DNA from: an uncultured Porphyromonadaceae bacterium
Lineage (GTDB): Bacteria > Bacteroidota > Bacteroidia > Bacteroidales > Muribaculaceae
Direction of reading: 5' to 3'
Length of the DNA stretch: 21,085 nt
Assembly (NCBI GenBank): GCA_900549445.1
Contig: UROS01000019.1
Coordinates: 1-21,085 of the forward strand
The position numbers were made by a program, and so were the translations under genes. The stretch's first letter is position 1; each line of letters opens with the position of its first letter. This document shows, in pieces, positions 1 through 7,311 of this stretch. The notes beneath the pieces are model-generated. The model saw only the letters and a list, made by a program, of their open reading frames with translations, searched no databases and was not told the DNA's origin.

Positions 1-47
1 GAATGCATTCACACGTGTTTTCTCGGTGGACGTGAAGAATCACGTCC
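1..47. repeat. Left-edge palindromes and a small hairpin
   Basis: Two perfect palindromes, GAATGCATTC (1-10) and ACACGTGT (11-18), are followed by a hairpin with 8-base arms GGACGTGA (28-35) and TCACGTCC (40-47) around a 4-base loop. No T-run follows, so it is not a standard intrinsic terminator. It could be the tail of an upstream transcript outside the window, or chance. I see no gene in bases 1-223; the short open frames there have no recognisable protein features. Confidence 0.3.
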
Positions 48-170
48 GTACAATACGCAGGTTATCAGTGTGTTGTTTAAGGGGCATATCGCCTCCAAAT
101 TCATTAGATCCGCTATACGTGGTTTTAAATGAAAGAGCCGTGCCGAATAACGAACTCCAAAGAACTGCCG

Positions 171-203
171 TTGGACTTTTCTCACGGATTTTCAGTAATT
201 TTG
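171..203 (+). promoter_or_regulatory. Bacteroidetes-type promoter for the MFS-crcB operon
   Basis: TTG at 171-173 and TAATTTTG at 196-203 fit the Bacteroidetes primary sigma factor pattern (TTG/TTTG, then TAnnTTTG). The spacer is 22 bases, slightly long. The start codon follows at 224, so the leader would be short. The same TAATTTTG box occurs before the lipoprotein gene at 3811 and before the abiE operon. Confidence 0.6.
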
Positions 204-223
204 CAGAAAAATTCCTCTAAGGT

Positions 224-1438
224 ATGGCTCTTTCAATCACGCAGTTTTATAGAAAGCTGCTGTCTGTCACCAATATTCACGTCCTGCTGGCGCTCTGCGC
301 GGTGCATTGTCTCAACGACCTGCTGCAGTCGGTGGTTACGGCCGTTTACCCTATGCTGAAATCCGAACTCAGTCTCAGTTTCACCGACATAGGGCTCATT
401 ACGCTCACTTATCAGATTGCAGCTTCGATTTTCCAGCCGGTCGTGGGGTTCGCATTCGACAAGCGTCCTTTCCGCTACAGCCTCCCCATGGGGATGTGCT
501 CCACCGCGTTAGGAATCAGTCTTTTCTCATATGCGGGCACTCTCCCTCTGGTAATGCTTTCTGTGTTTCTTATCGGACTCGGCTCAGCCACTCTCCACCC
601 TGAGGCTTCGCGAATCACGTCACTCGCCGGCCGCGCACACCGCGGTTTCGCGCAGTCGGTGTTTCAGGTGGGAGGTAACTTCGGCGGCTCGATAGGCCCG
701 CTTCTGGTGGCGCTGATCGTGGCTCCTAACAACCGCCATTATGTGCTCTGGTTCCTGATTGCCGCAGCGCTCGCCTTTATGGCGATGGGTAACATAACCC
801 GCTGGTACGGGGAGTATCTGCGCACCATGCGGTCGCTCCGGCGTGAGGCTGTCCATAACCCCATGCCGCTGTCGCCGGCGCGCACGGTGTTCGTCATCTG
901 TGTCATCGTAATTCTCATTGTGTCGAAATACATCTATATGACCAGTCTGTCGAGCTATTACACCTTCTATCTCATAGAGCGCTTCGGCGTTACTCTCTCG
1001 CAGTCGCAGATTTTCCTCTTCGTGTTTACCGTCTCCACCGCCGCCGGTACTCTCGTAGGCGGCCCGCTCGGCGACCGCATAGGCCGTAAGTTCGTAATAT
1101 GGATTTCGATACTCGGAACCGCTCCTTTCAGCCTGCTCATGCCCCACGTGTCGCTGCCGCTTACCGTCGTGCTGAGTTTCTGCGCCGGGTTCATGCTCTC
1201 TTCTGCGTTTCCGGCCATTCTGCTTTATGCGCAGGAGCTGCTTCCCAACATGCTCGGCATGATTTCGGGACTCTTCTTCGGATTCGCATTCGGTGTAGGC
1301 GGAATAGCGGCCGCTATTCTCGGCGACCTCGCCGACACTTACGGCATTGTCGCTGTTTACAACGTGACGGCTTTCTCTCCACTGCTCGGCGTAGCCGCCG
1401 CTTTCCTTCCCAATCTTAAAAACGCAAGCCTGAAATGA
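224..1438 (+). CDS. MFS exporter, fosmidomycin-resistance (Fsr) type
   Basis: This 404-residue inner-membrane protein is probably a proton-driven drug or metabolite exporter of the major facilitator superfamily. It has about 12 hydrophobic segments. The first half matches the Fsr family: a HCLNDLLQSV segment in helix 1, FQPVVGFAFDKRP in the loop between helices 2 and 3, GLGSATLHPEASR, and FQVGGNFGGSIGPLL in helix 5. The second half has GGPLGDRIGRK, the loop motif repeated in MFS proteins. The ATG at 224 lies 20 bases after a good promoter box. Its stop overlaps the crcB start (ATGA), so the two are likely translated together. The substrate cannot be read from the sequence; fosmidomycin resistance is only the name of the founding member. 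Confidence 0.85.
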   Translation: MALSITQFYRKLLSVTNIHVLLALCAVHCLNDLLQSVVTAVYPMLKSELSLSFTDIGLITLTYQIAASIFQPVVGFAFDKRPFRYSLPMGMCSTALGISLFSYAGTLPLVMLSVFLIGLGSATLHPEASRITSLAGRAHRGFAQSVFQVGGNFGGSIGPLLVALIVAPNNRHYVLWFLIAAALAFMAMGNITRWYGEYLRTMRSLRREAVHNPMPLSPARTVFVICVIVILIVSKYIYMTSLSSYYTFYLIERFGVTLSQSQIFLFVFTVSTAAGTLVGGPLGDRIGRKFVIWISILGTAPFSLLMPHVSLPLTVVLSFCAGFMLSSAFPAILLYAQELLPNMLGMISGLFFGFAFGVGGIAAAILGDLADTYGIVAVYNVTAFSPLLGVAAAFLPNLKNASLK

Positions 1439-1833
1439 AAGTTATCGACCTCCTCGCAGTGTTTCTCGGCAGCGGTCTCGGCGGCGTCTGCCGCTATGTA
1501 CTGTCGCGCCTCATCCAGTCATCTGTACCTCACACCGTGGTATTTCCGTGGGGCACCTTCGCCGTCAACATAATAGGATGCTTCCTTATCGGCCTGCTTT
1601 ACGGTATCTTCGACCGCTGCGAACCGTCGGGACTGTTGTCGCCGCATATACGCCTGCTCCTCACTGTGGGCTTCTGCGGCGGTTTCACCACCTTCTCCAC
1701 TTTCATCAACGAGAACTACATCCTCTTCCAGTCTTCCGGCTTCCTGCTTCTGCTCTGCTATGTGGCCGCGAGCGTTGTGGCCGGTTTCATCCTCCTGTAT
1801 GCCGGCTATGCCGTGACCCGCGTCGCGTTCTGA
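1435..1833 (+). CDS. crcB: Fluoride channel CrcB/Fluc
   Basis: A 132-residue membrane protein of the CrcB/Fluc family, which forms dual-topology dimers that let fluoride leave the cell. Four hydrophobic segments are visible. Family signatures are present: GLGGVCRY with Arg20, PWGTFAVNIIGCFLIG with Asn45, and the GFCGGFTTFSTF segment (residues 79-90) that holds the conserved Phe box and the Thr/Ser track. Length is normal for the family. The ATG overlaps the stop of the MFS gene by 4 bases, which implies translational coupling. No fluoride riboswitch was recognised before the operon, so fluoride control is not supported here. Confidence 0.93.
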   Translation: MKVIDLLAVFLGSGLGGVCRYVLSRLIQSSVPHTVVFPWGTFAVNIIGCFLIGLLYGIFDRCEPSGLLSPHIRLLLTVGFCGGFTTFSTFINENYILFQSSGFLLLLCYVAASVVAGFILLYAGYAVTRVAF

Positions 1834-1888
1834 ATGCAGAACTTTTTCCCGCACACTGCGTTTTAATTTGGACATCTATATATCATTT

Positions 1889-2449
1889 ATGGCAATTTCC
1901 GATTCTATTCCTGAAACCGCACGGCAGAATGCCGCATACATGAACATTATCGGGCGCACGAGCGTCCGCCGTTATTCCGACCGTCCTCTCTCCGACGATA
2001 TGATCAGCGCCATCCTCCATGCCGCCATGAGCGCGCCTTCGGGCGTCAACCGTCAGCCATGGGAGTTTGTAGTGGTGACCGACCGAACCATTCTCGAAAG
2101 TCTGGCGGCGGCTCTGCCGTATGCCAAAATGGCCGCATCGGCGCCGTTGGCGATCGTGGTCTGCGGTAATTCCGCAAGGTTCCTTGAGGGTATTGATTCA
2201 TCGCTTTGGGTTCAGGATCTGTCAGCTGCTTCCGAAAATATACTTCTTGCCGCCCATGCTCTCGGAGCCGGCGGCGTGTGGACATGCCTCTATCCGCATC
2301 CTGACCGGATGGATGCGGTAAGAAAGATTCTCAGCGTGCCCGAAGGCATCATACCGTTCAATCTCATACCTGTAGGCTATCCGCTGAAACCATCCGGCCC
2401 GATGGACAAATGGCAGCCCTCCCGAGTCCACCTCAACCGGTTACTTTAG
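1889..2449 (+). CDS. Nitroreductase family flavoprotein
   Basis: A 186-residue small nitroreductase-like protein, expected to bind FMN and reduce nitro compounds, quinones or related substrates with NAD(P)H. Recognisable parts are the FMN phosphate-binding start GRTSVRRYSDRPLSDD, the segment MSAPSGVNRQPWEFVVV that lines the flavin, and the C-terminal GIIPFNLIPVGYP typical of this family. The ATG at 1889 is preferred to an in-frame TTG at 1868; the ATG at 1940 (MNIIGRTS) is also possible. It lies 55 bases after crcB and may be in the same transcript. Its last 9 bases overlap the end of the opposing recombinase gene. The physiological substrate is unknown. Confidence 0.82.
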   Translation: MAISDSIPETARQNAAYMNIIGRTSVRRYSDRPLSDDMISAILHAAMSAPSGVNRQPWEFVVVTDRTILESLAAALPYAKMAASAPLAIVVCGNSARFLEGIDSSLWVQDLSAASENILLAAHALGAGGVWTCLYPHPDRMDAVRKILSVPEGIIPFNLIPVGYPLKPSGPMDKWQPSRVHLNRLL

Positions 2450-3646
2450 TGAGCGGAGAATGATGGAGTTGGCGCGGTCTACCACGGCGGTGTCGAGGCT
2501 GGCCAGGTATATGCGGGTGGTTTTTTCGCTGTTGTGGCCCATGCCTTCGGAAATTACCGAAAGCGGTATCCCTTTCGACTTGGCTGCGGAAGCCCAGCTG
2601 TGGCGCGCCACGTAGAGAGTGAGCGGTGCGGTCACTCCTATCATCATGGCTACATGCTTGAGGTTATGGTTGATATTGTATCCGTTGTTGCGGTACGCGG
2701 AGCGCTCGTTGATGCCGTGGGAGCGGATAATTGGCAGCAGGTAGCAGCTCGCGTTTTCAGGATATTTGTCGAGTATTTTCTGCATTTCCTTAGTCCATTG
2801 TATCATGAGGCGTTGGCCGGTCTTCCGGCGCCGGTAGGTAAGGTAGCCGTTGCGGAGGTCGGTTTTTTTGAGAAATGCCATGTCGATGAAGCTCATGCCG
2901 CGCAGATAGAAACTCATCAGGAACATGTCGCGGGCATAGTCTACCGGGGGTGTCTGCATCAGGTCGAGCGATTTGATTTTTCTGATCACGGTCAGGGGCA
3001 GCGCGCGTTTTATTGTTTTGTCGATGCCGGTATACACGCGGTGGAAGGGATTGCGGTTCTCGATTATTTCGTCGCAGACGGCACGGTTGTAGACGGCGCG
3101 GAGTATGCGGTTGTAGAACGATATGGTGTTCGGCGCGATTCCGCGGCTCTTTTGCCAGGCTTCATAGCTCTCCATTATTCCCGATGTCAGGCAGTCGAGC
3201 ATTATGTCGTTGCCATGGCGGAAATTCCGGAAACTGTTGAGGGCCGACCGGTAGGTTTCCGAGGTGCGGATTCTGCCGTTCTGCCTGAGGGCGGCGATAA
3301 GCGACTCCATGAAGTTAAAGAGAGAATAGCGGCTGTTGTATCTGCGGAACTCGCCGATCAGATCATCGGCTGTATAGCTCAGTCCGTCGGCCCCCAGTCT
3401 GCGGTCTATCCGGTTCAGCCGCTCAACGTCGCGGCTTATGCGTTCGCGCAGTGTAAGGATCAGATCCTTCCGTTCGCTCTTCCACGAGGTTGTGACGGTT
3501 GACCGGTTTTCGTTCCACTCCGAGGGATAAACCTTATAATCGGTCAGGAGCTGGCGCGCTATGCGGTTGTGGATAATCTGATACCATACGGTGCCTTCGC
3601 GGCCGGGAGCGGCCGGAGACCGGAATTTTACCTTTATTGTTGCCAT
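2441..3646 (-). CDS. Tyrosine recombinase / site-specific integrase
   Basis: A 401-residue tyrosine recombinase of the type common in Bacteroidales. An N-terminal arm-binding region (about 1-100) is followed by a SAM-like core-binding domain (about 105-205) and the catalytic domain. Visible catalytic residues are Arg249 (FYLRGMS), Lys275 (RRRKTG), Arg348 (VARHSW), His371 (GMGHNS) and the nucleophile Tyr380 (RIYLAS). The usual His of the HxxR box is Tyr345 (YVAR), which I recall as common in this Bacteroidetes subfamily. The start ATG at 3646 gives MATIKVKFRSP, the usual beginning, rather than an upstream start at 3730. It stands alone: no excisionase, cargo or att repeats were seen. It may invert local DNA or be a remnant or member of a mobile element. 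Confidence 0.88.
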   Translation of the reverse strand: MATIKVKFRSPAAPGREGTVWYQIIHNRIARQLLTDYKVYPSEWNENRSTVTTSWKSERKDLILTLRERISRDVERLNRIDRRLGADGLSYTADDLIGEFRRYNSRYSLFNFMESLIAALRQNGRIRTSETYRSALNSFRNFRHGNDIMLDCLTSGIMESYEAWQKSRGIAPNTISFYNRILRAVYNRAVCDEIIENRNPFHRVYTGIDKTIKRALPLTVIRKIKSLDLMQTPPVDYARDMFLMSFYLRGMSFIDMAFLKKTDLRNGYLTYRRRKTGQRLMIQWTKEMQKILDKYPENASCYLLPIIRSHGINERSAYRNNGYNINHNLKHVAMMIGVTAPLTLYVARHSWASAAKSKGIPLSVISEGMGHNSEKTTRIYLASLDTAVVDRANSIILRSLK

Positions 3647-3710
3647 TGTGTTTTGTCCTTTAGGTTTGAAAATTAGGTTGGGCAGCAATAATAAAGAAAA
3701 AACAGCAGTT

Positions 3711-3722
3711 TTGTCCGGACAA
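3711..3722. repeat. Perfect 12-base palindrome TTGTCCGGACAA
   Basis: The sequence is its own reverse complement. It lies between the divergent recombinase (start 3646) and lipoprotein (start 3811) genes, about 65 bases before the recombinase start codon and just before the lipoprotein promoter. It could be an operator or a recombinase-related site. A 12-base perfect palindrome can also occur by chance in 21 kb. Confidence 0.35.
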
Positions 3723-3732
3723 TGGTGCAACC

Positions 3733-3765
3733 TTTACAGAGTCAACCGGAATTTTAGTAATTTTG
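3733..3765 (+). promoter_or_regulatory. Promoter for the META-SIMPL operon
   Basis: TAATTTTG at 3758-3765 is an exact TAnnTTTG box, with a weaker TTTA at 3733-3736 placed 21 bases before it. The start codon of the lipoprotein is at 3811. The surrounding 13 bases (AGTAATTTTGC) closely resemble the promoter of the MFS gene. Confidence 0.55.
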
Positions 3766-3769
3766 CGGT

Positions 3770-3787
3770 TGAACAGATAATTGTTCA
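3770..3787 (+). promoter_or_regulatory. Inverted repeat TGAACA-N6-TGTTCA in the leader
   Basis: Perfect 6-base arms (3770-3775 and 3782-3787) lie just after the promoter box, around the expected transcription start or early leader. The position suits a repressor site or a short 5' hairpin. No regulator is suggested by the neighbours. Confidence 0.35.
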
Positions 3788-3810
3788 GAACCATATAAAT
3801 ACTTTCAAAA

Positions 3811-4302
3811 ATGAAACTGCAGATAAAAACAATGATTGCCGCTGCGGCGGCAGTGGCAATGACGGCGGCCGGATGTTCCGGTACGGGAGAAGGCAAAACT
3901 GATGCCGGAGCCGAAGCGGTTAAGGCAGAAATACCCGATGTCGATATGCGCGGCCAGTGGCTTATAGAAAATATTGTGTTCAACGATTCCGACTATGTGA
4001 GACCCGACGAGGTGACGCCGGGTGTGAGCCAGTATATCGTGTTTGAAGACAGCACTTATTTCATCAGAACCAACAGCAACTTTATTTCGGGCTCTTACGC
4101 GGTCAGAGGCGACTCCATAAGCCTCGGCGACGCAATGATGACCGAAATGGCTTGCGACAATATGGCTACGGAAGATGCTCTGCGGCGGATTCTCCCCGAC
4201 ATATCCACACTCGATGTTGAAAATGATTCTGTTGTCAGGCTCAATGGCATTATTCCCGCCGAATGCATTCTGCTCCGCAAAGCCAAAATCGAAATAAAAT
4301 GA
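3811..4302 (+). CDS. META-domain (HslJ-like) lipoprotein
   Basis: A 163-residue envelope lipoprotein. The N-terminus has two lysines, a hydrophobic run and a lipobox ending AAGC, with Cys22 as the lipidation site. After a short Gly/Ala/Glu linker the mature part matches the META/HslJ fold: RGQWLIENI at its start, a SGSYAVRGDSISLG strand pair, then TEMACDNMATEDALRRILPD, the characteristic T-x-M-A-C block, and a C-terminal strand RLNGIIPAECILLRK. META proteins have been linked with heat or novobiocin resistance and secretion, but no biochemical role is firmly set. The stop overlaps the start of the SIMPL gene by 4 bases (ATGA), so both are probably made together as envelope proteins. Confidence 0.8.
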   Translation: MKLQIKTMIAAAAAVAMTAAGCSGTGEGKTDAGAEAVKAEIPDVDMRGQWLIENIVFNDSDYVRPDEVTPGVSQYIVFEDSTYFIRTNSNFISGSYAVRGDSISLGDAMMTEMACDNMATEDALRRILPDISTLDVENDSVVRLNGIIPAECILLRKAKIEIK

Positions 4303-4979
4303 GGAAGATACTGTTTCTTACCGCAATTCTGCTGAGTTCCGTAGTCGGTCTACGCGCCGAAGGCACGCAACCGCCGCTGATCGAGGTTACCGGCTCTGCC
4401 ACGCTCAACATCATCCCCGACCGCATTACGGTTGAAATAGGTATGGAGGAGTATTTCAGGTTCAAGGTATTCGGCGACAGCGTTCTCGTCGGAATGCCGG
4501 AAATCGAGAAAGGGGTGCGGAAAGTGCTCCGCGACGCCGGTGTGCCGGATTCCATGATAGTCATCTCTGATCTGGGAAATTACCGCAACCGCAATATCTC
4601 GTCGACCTTTCTTATGGCGAAAAGTCTGTCGGCCACGGTATTTGATTTCAATCAGCTGGAGCGCATTTCAGAAAAGCTCGACCGCAGAGGCATATCGAGT
4701 TTCAGTATCTCTAAATCCGACAATTCCGACATGGAGAGTTACAACAGAAAGGGACTGAAGGCCGCACTCGACGCCGCACGGCAGAAGGCGGAGTTCATCG
4801 CCGAAAATGAAAATCTCGAGCTGCTGGCTCCATACGAAATAGAAGAAACAACAAACGGACCGGCCGGATTTTCCGCCGTCAGCAACGTGCAGTTCGATCA
4901 GGGAGCAGGAATGGACAGTATGCGCCGTATCGTCAGGCGCTACAGCGTGAAAGTACGCTATCTTTTCAAATCGGAATAA
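4299..4979 (+). CDS. Periplasmic SIMPL-domain (DUF541) protein
   Basis: A 226-residue exported protein. It starts with a signal peptide (MRKILFLTAILLSSVVGLRA, cleavage near residue 20). The mature part has the SIMPL/DUF541 features: IEVTGSATLNIIPDRITVEIG at its start, a central repeat of helices and strands, GLKAALDAARQKAEFIAE, and the closing RRYSVKVRYLF strand. Family members (for example E. coli YggE, BP26 of Brucella) are periplasmic or outer-membrane associated and tied to oxidative or envelope stress, without a defined reaction. I chose the ATG at 4299, which overlaps the META gene stop, because it places the signal peptide at the N-terminus; an upstream in-frame start at 4263 would bury it. 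Confidence 0.85.
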   Translation: MRKILFLTAILLSSVVGLRAEGTQPPLIEVTGSATLNIIPDRITVEIGMEEYFRFKVFGDSVLVGMPEIEKGVRKVLRDAGVPDSMIVISDLGNYRNRNISSTFLMAKSLSATVFDFNQLERISEKLDRRGISSFSISKSDNSDMESYNRKGLKAALDAARQKAEFIAENENLELLAPYEIEETTNGPAGFSAVSNVQFDQGAGMDSMRRIVRRYSVKVRYLFKSE

Positions 4980-4990
4980 TATACTGAAAC

Positions 4991-5041
4991 AAAAAAATCT
5001 ATGGCTTTGAGATTTTGCATCTCAGGGCCATAGACTTTTTT
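4991..5041. terminator. Bidirectional intrinsic terminator
   Basis: An A-run plus TCTATGGC (4991-5005) pairs with GCCATAGAC plus a T-run (5027-5041), with one mismatch. An inner GAGAT/ATCTC stem (5009-5013, 5019-5023) extends the hairpin. A/T-runs on both sides let it end transcripts from both sides: the META-SIMPL operon from the left and the gad/DJ-1 operon from the right. Confidence 0.88.
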
Positions 5042-5062
5042 GTATGGTTCGCGAAAAGGCTC

Positions 5063-5689
5063 TTACGGGAGTGAAATTATCATCGAGTGAGCTGTATCCT
5101 CGGCCGTTTTGTCGCCTTTGGTCTGGCGGATGATTTCAATGGCAAAAGGCAAAGTTGTGCCCGGCCCTTCCGAGGTTATCAGGTTCGGAGCTGTCACTAC
5201 CTTCTCAGCCACGTATTCACCGCCATTGCTGTTGATCTGTTCGCCTAAGCCGGGATAACAGGTGGCTTTTTTGCCTTTCAGGATTCCTAACGGAGCCAGC
5301 ACCACGGCCGGACCGGCACATATCGAAGCAATACGGCCCCCTTTTCTGAAATGTTCGAGAAGCATTTCTGAAACAGCCTTTGAAGAGTGAAGATTCGGCG
5401 CTCCCGGCACCCCTCCGGGAACAATCAGCCAGTCGGCGTCGCTTATATCGATGTCGGAGATCAGGCTGTCGGCTACGATAGTCTGGCCGGTGGCGCCTTT
5501 GATTTGCAGAACGGTGTCGACTGCAACCGCTGTTACAGGAATTTCCGCTCTCCGGAGGGCATCGATTGTTGCCATGGCCTCGATTTCCTCCACGCCGGGA
5601 GCGAGAAATATGTAGGATTGTTTAGCTTCAGTTGTCATAACGCAGATAATTAAAAGTGCCAGTGTGACAATTCTTCTTATGGATGGCAT
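5063..5689 (-). CDS. DJ-1/PfpI family protein with N-terminal signal peptide
   Basis: A 208-residue DJ-1/PfpI (YajL/ThiJ-like) protein. The active site looks complete: Glu37 in APGVEEIEA and nucleophile Cys124 in SICAGPAVV, with the closing ITSEGPGTTLPFAIEII block. Family members act as chaperones, redox sensors or glyoxal-related deglycases/glyoxalases. Unusually, residues 1-22 read as a signal peptide: MPSIRR, a hydrophobic run, then TEA before KQ. This would put the protein in the periplasm. An internal ATG at 5638 (MTTEAKQSYIF) would give an ordinary 191-residue cytosolic protein, so the start decides the location. It lies 11 bases after gadC and is the last gene before the terminator, so it is likely co-transcribed with glsA-gadC. 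Confidence 0.85.
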   Translation of the reverse strand: MPSIRRIVTLALLIICVMTTEAKQSYIFLAPGVEEIEAMATIDALRRAEIPVTAVAVDTVLQIKGATGQTIVADSLISDIDISDADWLIVPGGVPGAPNLHSSKAVSEMLLEHFRKGGRIASICAGPAVVLAPLGILKGKKATCYPGLGEQINSNGGEYVAEKVVTAPNLITSEGPGTTLPFAIEIIRQTKGDKTAEDTAHSMIISLP

Positions 5690-5700
5690 ATCGCTTGCAT

Positions 5701-7275
5701 TTATTGATTTGCGGAGGAATCCGCAGGGTTGTCTCCGGCGGCCTCTTTTGCTTCATATTCTTCCTCGGCAGCTTTCAGCAGAGCCTGCGACTCGGGGTCG
5801 GTCTGCCAGTGGAAGGGTACGAAATTGCTCTTCGGGTTGACCCACGACGGTTTGCGGAAAGCCAGGATTATGAACGGCAGTATCACAAACAGGGCTACGC
5901 CTCCGAAAAGAACGGCATACCATACGGTCTTCGAGCCCATTGCAATCTGATCCGGAGGAAGGAAGCTGAGCACGAATGCCAGAAGCGAGCCGAGGAATCC
6001 GACGCCGGCAACAATCCACAGCAGCAGGTTCCCTCTGGAACCTATGCGGAAGGTGCGTCTGGCATTTTTCATCGAATAGCGCAGGCGGATCACTGAGGCG
6101 AACATCAGCAGGTAGGCGATGAGATAAAGGAGCACGGTGAGCTGCGAGAGTATCTGATAGAAACTCTGTACGGAGGGCATCACGATGAACAGCAGCGACA
6201 GCAGCGTGACGGCTCCGCCCTGGATGAGAAGTATGTTCTTCTGGACGCCTGCCTTGTTGGTCTTTTGGAAGAACGGAGGCAGATAGCCGGCCTGTCCGAC
6301 GGCGAACACGCCTTTCGACGGGCCTGCGACCCAGGTAAGGACACCTGCCAGCACACCCATGGCCAGTGCTATTGCGATGATCGGGGTGAACCAGTTCATG
6401 TGGAATGACTGGAAATAGCTGTCGAATCCTACGAGAAGGCTCTGTACGAGATTGATGTCTTTCGAAGGAATTATTACGCCGAGCGCATACGTGCCGAGTA
6501 CGAATATCAGAACCGTTACAAGTGCTCCTCCGAATACCGCTTTAGGGTAGTTGACGGTAGGATTCTTAATGTCGCGTACGTGGACGCCCGACATTTCCAT
6601 ACCGGCATAAAAAAGGAATATGGAGGCTGCGAGCACAATGTTGTCGAAGTTGGAAAAGTCGGGGAAGAAATCACCGTGGAAGTCCATCTGCGAGTGGCCG
6701 CCTGTGGCCAGATATACCACGCCGCATACCACAAGTATGCCTGAGGGAATGATGGTGCCGACCATACCTCCGATTTTAGAGATTTTACCTACCCAGCCGA
6801 GTCCCTTCATTGAAATGAGGGTGGCAATCCAGTAGATGGCGAGCACAACTACGAGGGTATAGAATTTATTCGCTGCCAGATGGGAGTCGGCGACGTGATC
6901 CATGCCTATGAATGCAAGCGACACGGCGCCGAAAGTAAGCACGGTAGGGAACCAGATGGTGCTTTCTACCCATTGCAGCCATATGCCGAGAAATCCGAGT
7001 TTGCTGCCGAACGCCTCACCTATCCAGCGGAACATACCGCCCTGCTGATAGGGGAAGAGGGAAGCGAGTTCCGCTGCGACGAGCGAAACAGGGATAAGGA
7101 AAACGAGAGCGGCGAAAAGATAATAGAATGCCGAACTCATGCCATATTCGGCTTCGGCAGGGAGCCCTCGTAAGGAAACTACGGCCACGATGTTCATTAT
7201 CATCAGGGTGCCGACTCCCAACTTTGCTGCCGATTTTACGGTAGCTTTAGCGGAGGATGTAGGTTTTGTAGCCAT
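5701..7275 (-). CDS. gadC: Glutamate:GABA antiporter GadC
   Basis: A 524-residue APC-superfamily transporter with about 12 membrane segments. It should import glutamate (or glutamine) in exchange for GABA, completing acid-driven glutamate decarboxylation. Family features include the substrate-site start GVGTLMIMNIVAVVSLRGLP, PYQQGGMFRWIGEAFG, WLQWVESTIWFPTVLTF and FYAGMEMSGVHVRDIKNP. A hydrophilic C-terminal tail of about 45 residues follows the last helix, in the position of the pH-sensitive plug of E. coli GadC, though its sequence is not obviously the same. The ATG at 7275 is preferred to an in-frame TTG at 7293. It sits 36 bases after glsA and 11 before the DJ-1 gene. Confidence 0.93.
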   Translation of the reverse strand: MATKPTSSAKATVKSAAKLGVGTLMIMNIVAVVSLRGLPAEAEYGMSSAFYYLFAALVFLIPVSLVAAELASLFPYQQGGMFRWIGEAFGSKLGFLGIWLQWVESTIWFPTVLTFGAVSLAFIGMDHVADSHLAANKFYTLVVVLAIYWIATLISMKGLGWVGKISKIGGMVGTIIPSGILVVCGVVYLATGGHSQMDFHGDFFPDFSNFDNIVLAASIFLFYAGMEMSGVHVRDIKNPTVNYPKAVFGGALVTVLIFVLGTYALGVIIPSKDINLVQSLLVGFDSYFQSFHMNWFTPIIAIALAMGVLAGVLTWVAGPSKGVFAVGQAGYLPPFFQKTNKAGVQKNILLIQGGAVTLLSLLFIVMPSVQSFYQILSQLTVLLYLIAYLLMFASVIRLRYSMKNARRTFRIGSRGNLLLWIVAGVGFLGSLLAFVLSFLPPDQIAMGSKTVWYAVLFGGVALFVILPFIILAFRKPSWVNPKSNFVPFHWQTDPESQALLKAAEEEYEAKEAAGDNPADSSANQ

Positions 7276-7311
7276 AATGAATTGTTTTTTCAAATATTTT
7301 CTAAACTGTTT

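Noticed and set aside
26..220. Small plus-strand open frame at the left edge
   Set aside because: It covers the hairpin at 28-47 and the promoter of the MFS gene; the composition is not protein-like.
100..223. Fluoride riboswitch ahead of the MFS-crcB operon
   Set aside because: I looked for the conserved GGNGAUGG-type start and pseudoknot pattern and did not see it; the predicted leader is also too short.
2534..3502. Plus-strand open frame of 322 codons within the recombinase
   Set aside because: Antisense shadow; the recombinase frame has all catalytic motifs.
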